A stretch of 64,000 nucleotides of DNA from an uncultured Roseibium sp. (GTDB taxonomy: Bacteria > Pseudomonadota > Alphaproteobacteria > Rhizobiales > Stappiaceae): assembly GCF_963669205.1 (NCBI RefSeq), contig NZ_OY769915.1:5492001-5556000 (forward strand), given 5' to 3'. Below are positions 7,392 through 17,148 of the stretch, one piece after another. The notes below the pieces were generated by a model that searched no databases, was not told where the DNA came from, and saw only the letters and a program-made list of their open reading frames with translations. Made by a program: the position numbers and the translations under genes. Within the stretch, counting starts at the first letter, position 1. The number at the start of each line of letters is the position of its first letter.

Positions 7392-9200
7392 TTGGCGGAC
7401 GCGATTGCATCAGAGCTTGACGAACACGAGAAAAGAGCCCGGCGCTCGCTGAGGCCGCTGACGCGCCTGCTGCCCTATCTCACCAAACACCGGGGCATGG
7501 TGGCGGCAGCCGTCGCGGCGCTGTTCTCCGCTGCCGTGATCACGCTTGTGCTGCCGGCTGCCGTTCGCAGGATGATCGACTATGGCTTCGGAGCGGACGA
7601 CCCTGCGTTGGTCAACTCCTACTTTGCCGTTCTGATCGGGGTCGTCTGCGCCTTGGCGATGGCCAGCTCCATCCGCTATTTCCTGGTCATGTGGCTCGGA
7701 GAGCGTGTTGTCGCCGAGGTCAGGTCGGATGTCTTCGACCACATGACACGCCTCAGCCCGTCCTTCTACGACAGCGCGAAATCCGGTGAGATCCTGTCAC
7801 GCCTGACAGCCGACACCACCCAGATCAAGGCGGCCTTCGGCGCGAGCGCGTCGCTTGCCATGCGCAACCTGATCATGTTTGCCGGCGCGTCCGTCATGAT
7901 GGTGGTCACCAGCCCGCGCCTTTCGGTTTTTGTGCTGGCCGCCATCCCAATCATTCTCGTCCCGGTGCTGGGGTTCGGCAGGAAGGTGCGCAAAAGATCC
8001 CGCTTTGCCCAGGACACGCTCGCCGATGCATCGGCCTACGCCAGTGAAATGCTGGGCTCCGTCCGCACGATACAGGCCTTCACGCACGAACAGCGCAGCG
8101 CCAACCGCTACACATCCGCCATCGAGGCGGCCTTCGGTGCAGCGCGCCAGGCGATCGTGGCACGGGCCGCCCTCACCGGTTTTGCCATATTCGTCATCGG
8201 CTCCAGCATTGTCGCCGTGCTGTGGATCGGTGCCAGCGACGTGTTCGCGGGCCGGATCACCGGTGGTGAACTCAGCCAGTTCCTGCTCTATTCCATTCTT
8301 GCCGCAGGCTCTCTCGCCGCGCTCTCCGAGGTCTGGGGGGAATTGTCCCAGGCGGCAGGTGCAGCGGAACGGCTTTCCGAACTTCTTGAGATCGAGCCCG
8401 AGATCAAGGCACCTCCGGTGCCCGCGAAGCTGCCGGAAACCACACAGGGCGCCATCTCCTTCCAGGACGTCTCCTTCGCATACCGCAACAGCGAGACCAT
8501 GCCCGTGGTGCGGGACCTGACCCTTGAGGTCACACCGGGAGAAACCGTCGCGGTTGTCGGCCCTTCCGGCGCCGGGAAGTCGACCCTCTTCAGCCTGCTC
8601 ATGCGGTATTACGACCCGACATCGGGCGTGATTCGCCTGAATGGCGTCGCGCTTCAGGAACTCGACCCGGTGGATCTGCGCGGCCATATCGCACTCGTTC
8701 CTCAGGACACCGCGATCTTCGGCGCATCCGTTGCCGAGAACATCGCATATGGCCGGCCCGACGCCTCACGCGAGGAAATCGTTGCCGCCGCCAATGCCGC
8801 GCTGGCCGCCCCGTTCATCGAAAACATGACCGATGGCTATGACACCCTTGTCGGCGAACGGGGTATCACGCTGTCCGGCGGTCAGCGCCAGCGGATTGCC
8901 ATTGCCCGTGCCGTTCTGAGAAACGCGCCGGTGCTGCTGCTGGACGAGGCAACCAGCGCGCTCGATGCCGAAAGCGAGAGCCTCGTCCAGAAAGCCCTCG
9001 AACGGTTGATGGAAGGCCGCACGACGCTTGTCATCGCCCACCGCCTTGCAACCGTTTTGCAGGCCGACAGGATCGTGGTCATGGAAGACGGGCGGATCGT
9101 CGAAACGGGCACGCACGCGGAACTGAGTGCCGCCGGCGGTCTCTACGCCAAGCTCGCGCGCCTGCAGTTCGGTGCGGAAACGCAAAAGCAACCGGCTTAG
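7392..9200 (+). CDS. ABC exporter, fused permease and ATPase (MsbA/ATM1-like)
   Basis: A half-transporter of 602 residues. It has six predicted membrane helices in residues 30-320 and a nucleotide-binding domain with Walker A GPSGAGKST, signature LSGGQRQR, Walker B VLLLDEATS and a switch His in VIAHR. It works as a homodimer exporting lipids, peptides or drugs; the substrate is not identifiable. The start is probably TTG at 7392, because an extended AAGGAGGAGAGG ribosome site lies right before it. An upstream ATG at 7350 would add an Arg-rich 14-residue stretch without a ribosome site. Confidence 0.87.
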   Translation: MADAIASELDEHEKRARRSLRPLTRLLPYLTKHRGMVAAAVAALFSAAVITLVLPAAVRRMIDYGFGADDPALVNSYFAVLIGVVCALAMASSIRYFLVMWLGERVVAEVRSDVFDHMTRLSPSFYDSAKSGEILSRLTADTTQIKAAFGASASLAMRNLIMFAGASVMMVVTSPRLSVFVLAAIPIILVPVLGFGRKVRKRSRFAQDTLADASAYASEMLGSVRTIQAFTHEQRSANRYTSAIEAAFGAARQAIVARAALTGFAIFVIGSSIVAVLWIGASDVFAGRITGGELSQFLLYSILAAGSLAALSEVWGELSQAAGAAERLSELLEIEPEIKAPPVPAKLPETTQGAISFQDVSFAYRNSETMPVVRDLTLEVTPGETVAVVGPSGAGKSTLFSLLMRYYDPTSGVIRLNGVALQELDPVDLRGHIALVPQDTAIFGASVAENIAYGRPDASREEIVAAANAALAAPFIENMTDGYDTLVGERGITLSGGQRQRIAIARAVLRNAPVLLLDEATSALDAESESLVQKALERLMEGRTTLVIAHRLATVLQADRIVVMEDGRIVETGTHAELSAAGGLYAKLARLQFGAETQKQPA

Positions 9201-9212
9201 AGGGTTTTGCTG

Positions 9213-9231
9213 CCTGAAGCCCTGCTTCAGG
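9213..9231. terminator. Hairpin between convergent ABC exporter and lysR genes
   Basis: Stem CCTGAAG / CTTCAGG with a five-base loop overlaps the end of the convergent LysR gene. It is followed by only three T residues, so it is a weak terminator at best. Confidence 0.35.
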
Positions 9232-10135
9232 TTTCCCAGACCGGCGGCTTCCCGATCTTCTCGATCAGGAAATCGATGAAGACGCGGACCTTCGCGGTGA
9301 GCACGTTCGAGCGCGGATAGACCAGCCAGATGGCCGATCCGTCCCGGACTTCGTAGTCCGGCAGGACACGAACCAGCGTTCCCTTCCTGAGATCTTCGTG
9401 GACGCTCCAAACCGAGTTCATGGAGATCCCCGCCCCGTTCACGGTGGCAACCCGCATGCAGGTACCGTCGTCGAAAACCAGCCGGTTATCGGAACCTGCC
9501 GGAGGGAACATGGCAGCTGCCCCGGTCTCCTGCGCCTCCAGCTTTCGGGGCGGGCCATCCCGGAACACCAGAAGCCGATGGCTGCGCAGGTCTTCCGGTG
9601 TCGCCGGACGCTCGTGCTGGGACAGATAGCCGGGAGAGGCACACAGGATACGTCTGTCGTCAGCCAGCTTTCGCGCTCTCAGACTGCTGTCCTCGATGGC
9701 GTAGTTGCGCAGCGCCAGATCGAACGCTCCCTCGATCAGGTCCATCTGCGTGTCGGACAGCCGCAGCTGAAGATCGATCTTCGGATACCGGTCGAGGAAC
9801 TCGCCGAGGACCGGAGCAATGAAGAGCTGCGTGAACGAACTCGGAGCCGCGAAACGCAACGTCCCCCTGACCTCCGTTCCGTGATGACCCTGCGCCGCGA
9901 GGAAGGCCTCCTCCTGGGCCAGTATTTCCCGGGCATAGGGAAGAAACTCCGCGCCTTCCAGCGACAGGGACACCTTGCGCGTCGACCGGTGCAACAGGTC
10001 GGACCCGACCTGCTTTTCCAGCTTGGACAAGCGCGCGCTCGCCACCGCCTGCGCCAGCCCGAGTTCACGCCCCGCGGCGCTGATGTTCAGCATGTCGGCC
10101 GCAAGAACGAAGAGCCTTATGCAATCCGTATCCAT
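9227..10135 (-). CDS. LysR family transcriptional regulator
   Basis: A 302-residue LTTR. The N-terminal winged helix-turn-helix covers residues 1-60 (NISAAGRELGLAQAVASARLSKLEKQVG), followed by a linker helix and a periplasmic-binding-like effector domain. Homology and normal length favour the start MDTDCIRLF at 10135; an upstream in-frame extension to 10246 is not supported. It is divergent from a crotonase gene 318 bp away, which is its most likely target by the usual LTTR arrangement. Confidence 0.87.
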   Translation of the reverse strand: MDTDCIRLFVLAADMLNISAAGRELGLAQAVASARLSKLEKQVGSDLLHRSTRKVSLSLEGAEFLPYAREILAQEEAFLAAQGHHGTEVRGTLRFAAPSSFTQLFIAPVLGEFLDRYPKIDLQLRLSDTQMDLIEGAFDLALRNYAIEDSSLRARKLADDRRILCASPGYLSQHERPATPEDLRSHRLLVFRDGPPRKLEAQETGAAAMFPPAGSDNRLVFDDGTCMRVATVNGAGISMNSVWSVHEDLRKGTLVRVLPDYEVRDGSAIWLVYPRSNVLTAKVRVFIDFLIEKIGKPPVWET

Positions 10136-10453
10136 CAGCTCGGTCCTTTTCGCCTTGTTGAATGGCCCCTTGCAGCGTCGGTCTAACACCGGGTGAATGC
10201 GGCACCTGGCGGGGTCCGATGCCGGGATTGAACCCGAGCGCTGCAACCGGCGTCTGCCAGTCCCGGGCCGCTTGAGTCTCTATTCATAACAAAATCCGAA
10301 TTCTGAAACCAGTTTTTGCCGGATTAAGTCCAAAAGCCGATTGAACTAGATGTTGTCTCGTGAGGCGCCGAACTCTTCCCCGAGCGCCGAGCCGTCCTGG
10401 ATCAGTCTGCCGGGAACGAACCCAAGCATCGCTTTTGGACAAGGATAGTCTCG
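10136..10453. other. Divergent intergenic region, lysR / crotonase
   Basis: This 318-bp gap must hold the promoters of both divergent genes. I see an AT-richer core around 10285-10350 but no LTTR T-N11-A box or promoter that I would defend. No convincing short gene is present. Confidence 0.5.
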
Positions 10454-11299
10454 ATGAAATACGACAATTTCACTACCTTCGACGTGAAGGTGGAAAACGC
10501 TATCGCGACGGTGACCTTCGATTTCGGCACCGTGAACGTGCAGGGTCAGGAGATGCTGGCCGACCTGAACAGCCTGGCCATGCGGCTCGAGAGAGACCGG
10601 GAAACCAAGGTGGTTGTCTTCCAGTCCGCGAACCCCGAGATCTGGGTCTGCCACTACGACACGGAACTTTTGAAGGACATGTCCACCGAGGCGGTTTCCC
10701 GCGACGAGGCAGAGCTTCTCGACCTGCAGGCGGTGTGCGAGCGCATCAGCAAGGTACCGCAGGCGACCATCGCCAAGCTGGAAGGGTTCGCGCGCGGCGG
10801 CGGCCACGAACTGGCGCTGGCCCTCGACATGCGCTTTGCCGTCCGCGGCAAGTTCAAGTTCATGCAGATGGAAGTCGGCATGGGCATCCTGCCCTGCGGC
10901 GGCGGCGCGTCGCGCATGGCACGTCAGACGGGTCTCGGCCGGGCCCTTGAAATCATCCTCAGCGCCCGTGACTTCGACGCCGACGAGGCGGAAGCAATGG
11001 GCACGATCAACAAGGCGCTGGAGCCGGACGAGATCGGCGCGTATGTGGACAATCTGGCAAAACGCATCGCCAGCTTCCCCGCCGAATCCATCAATGCCTG
11101 CAAGCAGATGGTCTATGAATCCATCGACCGGCCGATCCAGGACGCGCTCAAGGCCGAGGCCTACTGGCTCTACCAGGCGACCAGCAAGACACCGGCCGTC
11201 AAGCGCTTCACCATCGCCGACGAACAGGGTCTGGAACATGACATCGAGAACCAGCGCAACTGGCCCGATCTCGTCATGAAGGTTCAGGAGATCAACTGA
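10454..11299 (+). CDS. Enoyl-CoA hydratase/isomerase (crotonase) family protein
   Basis: A 281-residue crotonase-fold protein. The CoA/oxyanion region GFARGGGHELALALDMRF is visible. The canonical second Glu position is replaced by a Gly-rich LPCGGGASRM segment, as in several non-hydratase crotonases. The reaction is therefore uncertain: hydratase, isomerase or hydrolase on an acyl-CoA thioester. An AAGGA site precedes the ATG. Neighbouring SDR and propionyl-CoA synthetase genes suggest acyl-CoA catabolism. Control by the divergent LysR is likely. Confidence 0.78.
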   Translation: MKYDNFTTFDVKVENAIATVTFDFGTVNVQGQEMLADLNSLAMRLERDRETKVVVFQSANPEIWVCHYDTELLKDMSTEAVSRDEAELLDLQAVCERISKVPQATIAKLEGFARGGGHELALALDMRFAVRGKFKFMQMEVGMGILPCGGGASRMARQTGLGRALEIILSARDFDADEAEAMGTINKALEPDEIGAYVDNLAKRIASFPAESINACKQMVYESIDRPIQDALKAEAYWLYQATSKTPAVKRFTIADEQGLEHDIENQRNWPDLVMKVQEIN

Positions 11300-11346
11300 C
11301 CGGCCGGCTTCGGAGGCGAAGACGGCCACGAAGACGACCCCGAACG

Positions 11347-11378
11347 GAAAATGGCCGCCGGCGGACACCGGCGGCCAT
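11347..11378 (-). terminator. Terminator of the SDR gene
   Basis: A perfect 11-bp stem ATGGCCGCCGG / CCGGCGGCCAT lies between the convergent crotonase and SDR genes. On the minus strand it is followed by TTTT, so it mainly terminates the SDR transcript. Confidence 0.7.
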
Positions 11379-11422
11379 CGCATGAAGGGATGGTCGTTGC
11401 CTGCGGCGGCAGGCATCACGCG

Positions 11423-12214
11423 TCAGTCGTCGTCGGGAACCGCAACGGTGTAGTTGAGCGGCATTCTTCCGCCGTCGGCCATGATCGTCTGGCCGGTAAC
11501 GTAGCTGGCATCACGCGACGCGAGAAACGCGGCAACGCCGGCAATTTCGGAAGGTTCGCCGATGCGCTGGAGCGGTGTCCGTGACATCACGCGTTTTTTC
11601 GCCGCCGGATCGCTGTTCACCGCCGCCAGCATGTCGGTCATGATGGATCCCGGTCCGATCGCGTTGACCCGGATGCCATGGGGCGCCAGCGCCAGCGCGG
11701 TGACCTTGGTCAGTTGCGACACGCCACCCTTGGACACGCAGTACGGAATCTGGTTCGGGATCGCGAGCACCGAGTTGATCGACGACATGTTGATGATGCA
11801 GCCGGGTTCGCCGCCGTTTTCGACTTTCTCGACCATGTGCCGGGCAACGGCCTGTGAGCACAGGAAGGCGCCCTTCAGATTGACCGCGAGAATCCGGTCG
11901 AAATCTTCTTCTTCCAATTCGAGAAAGTCGGCTCCGCCGACAATGCCCGCATTGTTGACCAGGATATCGATGTCGCCATAGCCGTTGAGCGTTTCGGCCA
12001 CCATGTTGCGAACGTCCAGACGCTCACCGACATTGCAGTGGATATACGTCACATCCCCGAGGCTGCCGAGATCTTCGACCGTTTCCTCGCCCGCCGCGTC
12101 GTCGATATCGGCGACGACCACCTTGGCTCCGTCGCTCACAAAGCGTTTGGCGATGGCGAAACCGATCCCTCTGGCTCCACCGGTAACGATCGCAACCTTA
12201 TTTTCCAAAGACAC
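11423..12214 (-). CDS. Short-chain dehydrogenase/reductase (SDR)
   Basis: A 263-residue classical SDR with the cofactor motif TGGARGIG, the NNAG motif, and the catalytic Ser (NMSSINS) with Tyr-x3-Lys in YCVSKGG. An acidic VADID after beta-2 favours NAD over NADP. The C-terminal Gly-rich DGGRMPLNY is family-typical. The GTG at 12214 has a GAGG site at good spacing; a GTG four codons earlier is the alternative. It follows the propionyl-CoA synthetase gene on the same strand, so a role in short-chain hydroxyacyl or alcohol oxidation is plausible but unproven. Confidence 0.85.
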   Translation of the reverse strand: MSLENKVAIVTGGARGIGFAIAKRFVSDGAKVVVADIDDAAGEETVEDLGSLGDVTYIHCNVGERLDVRNMVAETLNGYGDIDILVNNAGIVGGADFLELEEEDFDRILAVNLKGAFLCSQAVARHMVEKVENGGEPGCIINMSSINSVLAIPNQIPYCVSKGGVSQLTKVTALALAPHGIRVNAIGPGSIMTDMLAAVNSDPAAKKRVMSRTPLQRIGEPSEIAGVAAFLASRDASYVTGQTIMADGGRMPLNYTVAVPDDD

Positions 12215-12339
12215 GAAAAACCTCACGGTTCAATGACCAAAAGCGGCGCCGGAACGGGCCCGCGACGGCCCGACCATAAGTCTCAAAACCGGCGCTGTCG
12301 ATGGCCGATGAGGTCCTCCAGTAAGGGAACTTTCGCGTA

Positions 12340-14247
12340 TCAGGCGGAAATCCCGTGTGATTTCAATGCGTCAGTGATTTCATCCAGGATCGCCGGATCG
12401 TCGATCGTCGCCGGCATCTTGTAGCTTTCGCCATCAGCAATCTGACGCATCGTTCCACGCAGGATCTTGCCCGACCGCGTCTTTGGCAACCGCTCCACCG
12501 TGATGGCGATCTTGAAAGCGGCGACCGGACCGATCTTCTCGCGCACCAGTTTGACGAGCTCACGCTCGATATCGGCATGGTCGCGGTCGACGCCCGACTT
12601 CAGCACCACGAACCCGCAGGGCAACTGCCCTTTCAGCTTGTCCGCAATCCCGATGACCGCGCATTCGGCAACATCGGGATGGGTTGCCAGAACCTCCTCC
12701 ATGCCACCAGTCGACAGGCGGTGTCCGGCGACGTTGATGATGTCGTCGGTCCGCGCCATGATCGAGAGGTATCCGTCATCGTCAATGATGCCGGCATCAG
12801 ACGTCTTGTAGTAGCCGGGGAACTCGGCAAGGTAGGCATCGAAGAAGCGCTGGTCCGCGTTCCAGAGCGTCGGCAGAACGCTCGGCGGGAGCGGCAGTTT
12901 CACCACGATGTTGCCCAGCGTGTTCGCCCCCAGCGGATGTCCGGCATCGTCAAGCACCTGGACATCGTAACCGGGCATCGGCACCGTCGGCGATCCCGGC
13001 TTGACCGGCAGCTGGCCGAGGCCGAGCGGATTGCCGACGATGCACCACCCGGTCTCGGTCTGCCACCAGTGGTCGATCACCGGCACCTGTAGTTGATCGA
13101 TCGCCCAGTTGACCGTTTCAGGGTCGGCACGCTCGCCCGCAAGGAACAGCGAGCGGTAATGCGACAGGTCGTATTTCCCGATCAGCTCGCCTTCGGGGTC
13201 CTCCTTGCGGATTGCGCGGAAGGCCGTCGGTGCCGTGAACAGCGACACGACATTGTGTTCCGATATGACGCGCCAGAAGACACCCGCGTCCGGCGTGCCG
13301 ACGGGTTTGCCTTCGAACAGCAACGTCGTGCAACCGTGCAGCAGCGGTGCGTAGCAGATATACGAATGGCCGACCACCCAGCCCACATCCGATGCCGCCC
13401 AGAACACCTCGCCCGGCTGGATGTCATAGAGATTGCTCATCGACCACTTAAGGGCGACCATGTGCCCGCCATTGTCCCGGACAACCCCCTTCGGCTGCCC
13501 GGTCGTGCCGGATGTGTAGAGGATGTAAAGCGGGTCCGTCGCCTTGACGGGCACCGGAGCAACGCTCCGCCCTGCAGCCCTGGCCTCGTCCATGAGGCGT
13601 CCGAGATCGTGATCCCGGCCGTTCGTCATCTCCGCGGCCAATTCCTCGCGCTGGAACACGAAACAGGCGTCCGGCTTGTGCGCGGACAGTTCGATCGCCT
13701 GGTCGACAAGCGGCTTGTAGGCAATCACGCGCCCGGGCTCGATGCCGCAGGACGCCGCGATAATCGCCTTGGGAGAGGCGTCATCGATCCGGGTCGCCAG
13801 TTCGTTGGCCGCAAACCCGCCGAACACGACGGAGTGAATGACGCCAAGACGCGCACAGGCGAGCATGGCCATCACCGCCTGCGGGATCATGGGCATGTAG
13901 ATGAGCGCCCGGTCGCCCTTTGTCAGTCCCTTGTCGGCAAGAACGGCCGCGAAGGCCTCGACCTCATCGAGCAGTTCCTCAAACGTGTAGGTCGCCTTTT
14001 TGCCGGTGATCGGGCTGTCGTAGATCAGCGCCGGCTGACCGGGACGGCCGCGTTCCACATGCCGGTCGAGGCAGTTGTAACAGGTATTGCACTCCCAGTC
14101 CGGGTACCATCGACCGTATTGCCCCTGGTCCGGATCGAACACCGTGTCTGTCGTGGAAATCCAGTCGATTTCGGCGGCCGCAGACTTCCAGAAACCCTCC
14201 GGATCGTCTTTCCAGCCCTGGTAGACCTCGTGATACCGGCTTGCCAT
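12340..14247 (-). CDS. prpE: Propionyl-CoA synthetase (AMP-forming)
   Basis: A 635-residue acyl-adenylate-forming enzyme with an ACAS N-terminal domain (RYHEVYQGWKDDPEGFW), adenylation motif LYTSGTTGQPKGVV, the YKTSDAG motif, and the catalytic C-terminal lysine in PKTRSGKILRG. The features CYNCLDRHVE and SDVGWVVGHSYI match PrpE-type propionate-CoA ligases better than acetyl-CoA synthetases. It converts propionate, CoA and ATP to propionyl-CoA. ATG 14247 is used because homology begins there; the 19 preceding codons are not conserved in style. The last lysine may be regulated by acylation in such enzymes (family knowledge). Confidence 0.88.
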   Translation of the reverse strand: MASRYHEVYQGWKDDPEGFWKSAAAEIDWISTTDTVFDPDQGQYGRWYPDWECNTCYNCLDRHVERGRPGQPALIYDSPITGKKATYTFEELLDEVEAFAAVLADKGLTKGDRALIYMPMIPQAVMAMLACARLGVIHSVVFGGFAANELATRIDDASPKAIIAASCGIEPGRVIAYKPLVDQAIELSAHKPDACFVFQREELAAEMTNGRDHDLGRLMDEARAAGRSVAPVPVKATDPLYILYTSGTTGQPKGVVRDNGGHMVALKWSMSNLYDIQPGEVFWAASDVGWVVGHSYICYAPLLHGCTTLLFEGKPVGTPDAGVFWRVISEHNVVSLFTAPTAFRAIRKEDPEGELIGKYDLSHYRSLFLAGERADPETVNWAIDQLQVPVIDHWWQTETGWCIVGNPLGLGQLPVKPGSPTVPMPGYDVQVLDDAGHPLGANTLGNIVVKLPLPPSVLPTLWNADQRFFDAYLAEFPGYYKTSDAGIIDDDGYLSIMARTDDIINVAGHRLSTGGMEEVLATHPDVAECAVIGIADKLKGQLPCGFVVLKSGVDRDHADIERELVKLVREKIGPVAAFKIAITVERLPKTRSGKILRGTMRQIADGESYKMPATIDDPAILDEITDALKSHGISA

Positions 14248-14418
14248 GTCAAATCCTCCCGAACAGCCGCCTCGGCAATTTGTGACTACACTGCTGTAAG
14301 ACAATGCGGAAATGCAAGTGGGCTGGCGTAAGCAATTAGGTGGTCGGGTCTTTACGTAATCTCTCTGACATGCTTGTTTCCGCCCTCCTGCCCTGTACCC
14401 GAGACAGCTTTCCGTCCC

Positions 14419-15183
14419 ATGTCACCGATTACCGATCCCTGGTTCTATTTCGCCGCTTTTCCGGCCGTCATTCTCGTCGGTCTTTCCAAGGGCGGCTTCG
14501 GCGGCACGCTGGCCATGCTGGCGGTCCCGATCCTGACCCTGGCGATTTCTCCTCTTCAGGCGGCAGGGATCATGTTGCCAATCCTCCTCCTGATGGACGT
14601 CGTCGCGCTGCTCGCCTATCGCGGACGCGCGGACTGGACCTGCCTTGCCATCATGCTGCCTGCTGCCGTCGTCGGCATCGTCATCGGCTGGGCGGCGGCC
14701 GCCTGGGTCAATGACAATTTCATCACCTTGCTGGTGGGTGTGACGTCGCTTGCCTTCGTTGCCGATTATGTATTCAAACGGCGCAAGCAGGAGACCTCAA
14801 GCGGTCACAAACCGGCATGGGGTTTCTTCTGGGGCGGCGTCGCCGGTTTCACCAGCTTCATCAGTCATACAGGCGGGCCACCCTATCAGATGTACACGGT
14901 GCCGCTCAGAATGCCGAAGCTGCTGTTCGCGGGCACGGCCGTCATCTTCTTTGCGGCGGTCAACGCCATCAAGGTCGTCCCGTATTTCCTGCTCGGTCAG
15001 TTCGACACCACCAACCTTGCCACGTCGGCGGTGCTCATGCCGCTTGCCCTCGTCGCAACCCTCGCCGGCGTGCGGCTGATCAGGATCATCAACGCGGAAA
15101 CCTTCTACAAGCTCATCTACGTCTTCATGGGCCTGATCGGCGCCAAGCTCACCTATGACGGGCTCACCAACCTGCTTTCCTAG
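14419..15183 (+). CDS. TSUP family permease (TauE/SafE-like)
   Basis: A 254-residue protein with about eight hydrophobic helices and the family motifs GLSKGGFGGTLAML near the start and SHTGGPPYQMY in the second half. TSUP proteins move sulfite, sulfoacetate or other organosulfur anions, or act as general anion permeases; the substrate is not deducible. ATG 14419 gives an N-terminus right at the first helix. It lies 86 bp before a DmdB-like acyl-CoA ligase in the same direction, which makes an organosulfur link attractive but unproven. Confidence 0.83.
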   Translation: MSPITDPWFYFAAFPAVILVGLSKGGFGGTLAMLAVPILTLAISPLQAAGIMLPILLLMDVVALLAYRGRADWTCLAIMLPAAVVGIVIGWAAAAWVNDNFITLLVGVTSLAFVADYVFKRRKQETSSGHKPAWGFFWGGVAGFTSFISHTGGPPYQMYTVPLRMPKLLFAGTAVIFFAAVNAIKVVPYFLLGQFDTTNLATSAVLMPLALVATLAGVRLIRIINAETFYKLIYVFMGLIGAKLTYDGLTNLLS

Positions 15184-15269
15184 CCCGCACCAAATTCACG
15201 CGGGAGATTGCGCGGACCGGCGTTTCCGGATTTGATAGTCAAAACAGGGCAATAGCTGGGAGGAAAGTT

Positions 15270-16904
15270 ATGAATGCCGGCCTCAGCCCCTTCGAACAGG
15301 GGCTCGACAAGAACACTGCAAACTTCGCCGCGCTGAGCCCACTGAGCTTTCTGGCGCGTGCGGCTGATGTCTTTCCGGAAAAGATCGCCATCGTTCACGG
15401 CGGCCAGCGCACGGATTACCGGACCTTCTACCGCCGCTCCCGTCAGCTTGCCTCGGCCCTTTCGGGACTTGGCATCGGCAAGAACGACACGGTCAGCGCG
15501 ATGCTCTCCAACGTGCCGCCGATGCTCGAAGCCCACTATGGCGTGCCGATGACCGGGGCAGTGCTGCACTCCATGAATACGCGTCTGGATGCCGCCATCA
15601 TCGCCTTTCAGCTGGACCATGCCGACTGCAAGGTTCTGGTCACGGACCGCGAATATGCCCCCGTCGTGAAGGAAGCCCTGTCGATCGCCACGGTCGAGCC
15701 GGTGGTCATCGACTATTCCGATCCGGAATTTCCGCAGGACGGCGAGCGCCTTGGAACGACCGACTACGAAGAGTTTGTGCAGTCGGGAGATCCCGAGTTC
15801 GACTGGTCGTTGCCGGACGACGAGTGGGACGCGATCACGCTGAATTACACGTCAGGAACGACCGGCAACCCGAAAGGCGTCGTCTATCACCACCGCGGCG
15901 CCTATCTGCTTGCCCAGGCCAACGTGATCACCGCGTCGATGGCGAAACATCCGGTCTATCTCTGGACCCTGCCGATGTTTCACTGCAACGGCTGGTGTTT
16001 TCCCTGGTCGATCTCCATCGTTGCCGGAACGCATGTCTGCCTCCGCTGGGTGCGCCCGCAGTCCATGTGGGACCTGATCGCCGATGAGAACGTCACCCAC
16101 CTGTGCGGCGCGCCGATCATCATGTCGACGCTCCTGAACGCCTCGCCCGAGCAGAAACGCGCGCTGGAACGCGAGGTGGAGTTCTTCACCGCGGCGGCCC
16201 CGCCGCCCGAAAGCGTGCTGGCCGCGATGAAAACGGCCGGCTTCAACGTCACCCACCTTTACGGTCTGACCGAGGTTTACGGTCCGGCGGTCGTCAATGA
16301 CTGGAAATCGGACTGGGACGCCCTGCCGCTGGAACAGCAGGCCCAGAAAAAGGCCCGCCAGGGGGTCCGCTATGTCGCGCTGGAGGACCTGACGGTTCTC
16401 GACCCGGAAACGCTTGCACCGGTGCCGGCGGACGGCACCACCCTCGGTGAAGTCATGTTCCGCGGCAATGTCGTCATGAAAGGCTACCTGAAAAACCCGG
16501 ACGCCACCGCGAATGCCTTTGAAGGCGGCTGGTTTCATTCCGGAGATCTCGGCGTCATGCACCCGGACGGCTATATCCAGCTCAAGGACCGGTCCAAGGA
16601 CATCATCATTTCAGGCGGCGAGAACATCTCCTCCATCGAGGTGGAAGATGTGCTTTACAAGCACCCGGATGTCCAGGCTGCGGCGGTGGTCGCCCGGCCC
16701 GACGAGAAATGGGGAGAAACACCCTGCGCCTTCGTCGAACTTGCCGGCGGATCGGCTGTCACGGAAGCGGACTTGATCGCGTTCTGCAGGGAGCGCATGG
16801 CCAGTTTCAAAGCGCCCAAAACGGTGGTTTTTTGCGAATTGCCGAAAACATCGACCGGCAAGATCCAGAAGTTTGCCTTGCGCGAGCAGGCGAAACAGCT
16901 GTGA
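15270..16904 (+). CDS. Acyl-CoA synthetase, DmdB-like (AMP-forming)
   Basis: A 544-residue acyl-CoA ligase with LNYTSGTTGNPKGVVYHHRG, the aromatic pocket segment LPMFHCNGWCFPWS, FHSGDLGVMH and the catalytic Lys in PKTSTGKIQKFALR. The sequence style matches medium-chain ligases that include 3-methylmercaptopropionate-CoA ligase (DmdB) of the DMSP demethylation pathway, but the same group also activates medium-chain and aromatic acids. An AGGAGG-like site (GGGAGGAAAG) precedes the ATG. It is probably co-transcribed with the TSUP permease. Confidence 0.82.
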   Translation: MNAGLSPFEQGLDKNTANFAALSPLSFLARAADVFPEKIAIVHGGQRTDYRTFYRRSRQLASALSGLGIGKNDTVSAMLSNVPPMLEAHYGVPMTGAVLHSMNTRLDAAIIAFQLDHADCKVLVTDREYAPVVKEALSIATVEPVVIDYSDPEFPQDGERLGTTDYEEFVQSGDPEFDWSLPDDEWDAITLNYTSGTTGNPKGVVYHHRGAYLLAQANVITASMAKHPVYLWTLPMFHCNGWCFPWSISIVAGTHVCLRWVRPQSMWDLIADENVTHLCGAPIIMSTLLNASPEQKRALEREVEFFTAAAPPPESVLAAMKTAGFNVTHLYGLTEVYGPAVVNDWKSDWDALPLEQQAQKKARQGVRYVALEDLTVLDPETLAPVPADGTTLGEVMFRGNVVMKGYLKNPDATANAFEGGWFHSGDLGVMHPDGYIQLKDRSKDIIISGGENISSIEVEDVLYKHPDVQAAAVVARPDEKWGETPCAFVELAGGSAVTEADLIAFCRERMASFKAPKTVVFCELPKTSTGKIQKFALREQAKQL

Positions 16905-16910
16905 GATAAA

Positions 16911-16938
16911 ACAAAATCGCCGCACACTGTGCGGCGAT
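16911..16938 (-). terminator. Terminator of the first YdcH-type gene
   Basis: A perfect 10-bp stem ATCGCCGCAC / GTGCGGCGAT with a three-base loop; on the minus strand TTTTGTTTT follows. It sits between convergent genes. Confidence 0.8.
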
Positions 16939-16968
16939 CCAAACCTTCCTCAAACAGTTATAAACTGC

Positions 16969-17148
16969 CTAGTGAAGCGTCTTGTCATGCCTTATTCGCT
17001 CAATCTCGTCCTTGATCTTGAGCTTTTGTCTTTTCATGTCGGCCAATTCCAGTGAGTCTGTACTCGGGTGCATCAGAGCGTCTTCGATTTTGCGCTTCAT
17101 TTCCGCGTGACGGCGCTCAAGTTCTTCGAGATGCGACTGCATTGACAT
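16969..17148 (-). CDS. YdcH family protein (DUF465)
   Basis: A 59-residue protein that is entirely a coiled-coil-like helix pair: SHLEELERRHAEMKRKIED, then LKIKDEIERIRH. This is the DUF465/YdcH pattern, small cytoplasmic proteins of unknown function common in alphaproteobacteria. A strong AGGAGGT ribosome site sits 7 bp before the ATG, which fixes the start. Confidence 0.82.
   Translation of the reverse strand: MSMQSHLEELERRHAEMKRKIEDALMHPSTDSLELADMKRQKLKIKDEIERIRHDKTLH

Noticed and set aside
13093..14331. A 412-codon plus-strand frame opposite prpE
   Set aside because: It is the shadow of prpE, whose adenylation motifs are clear; the translation is Arg/His-rich with no family features.
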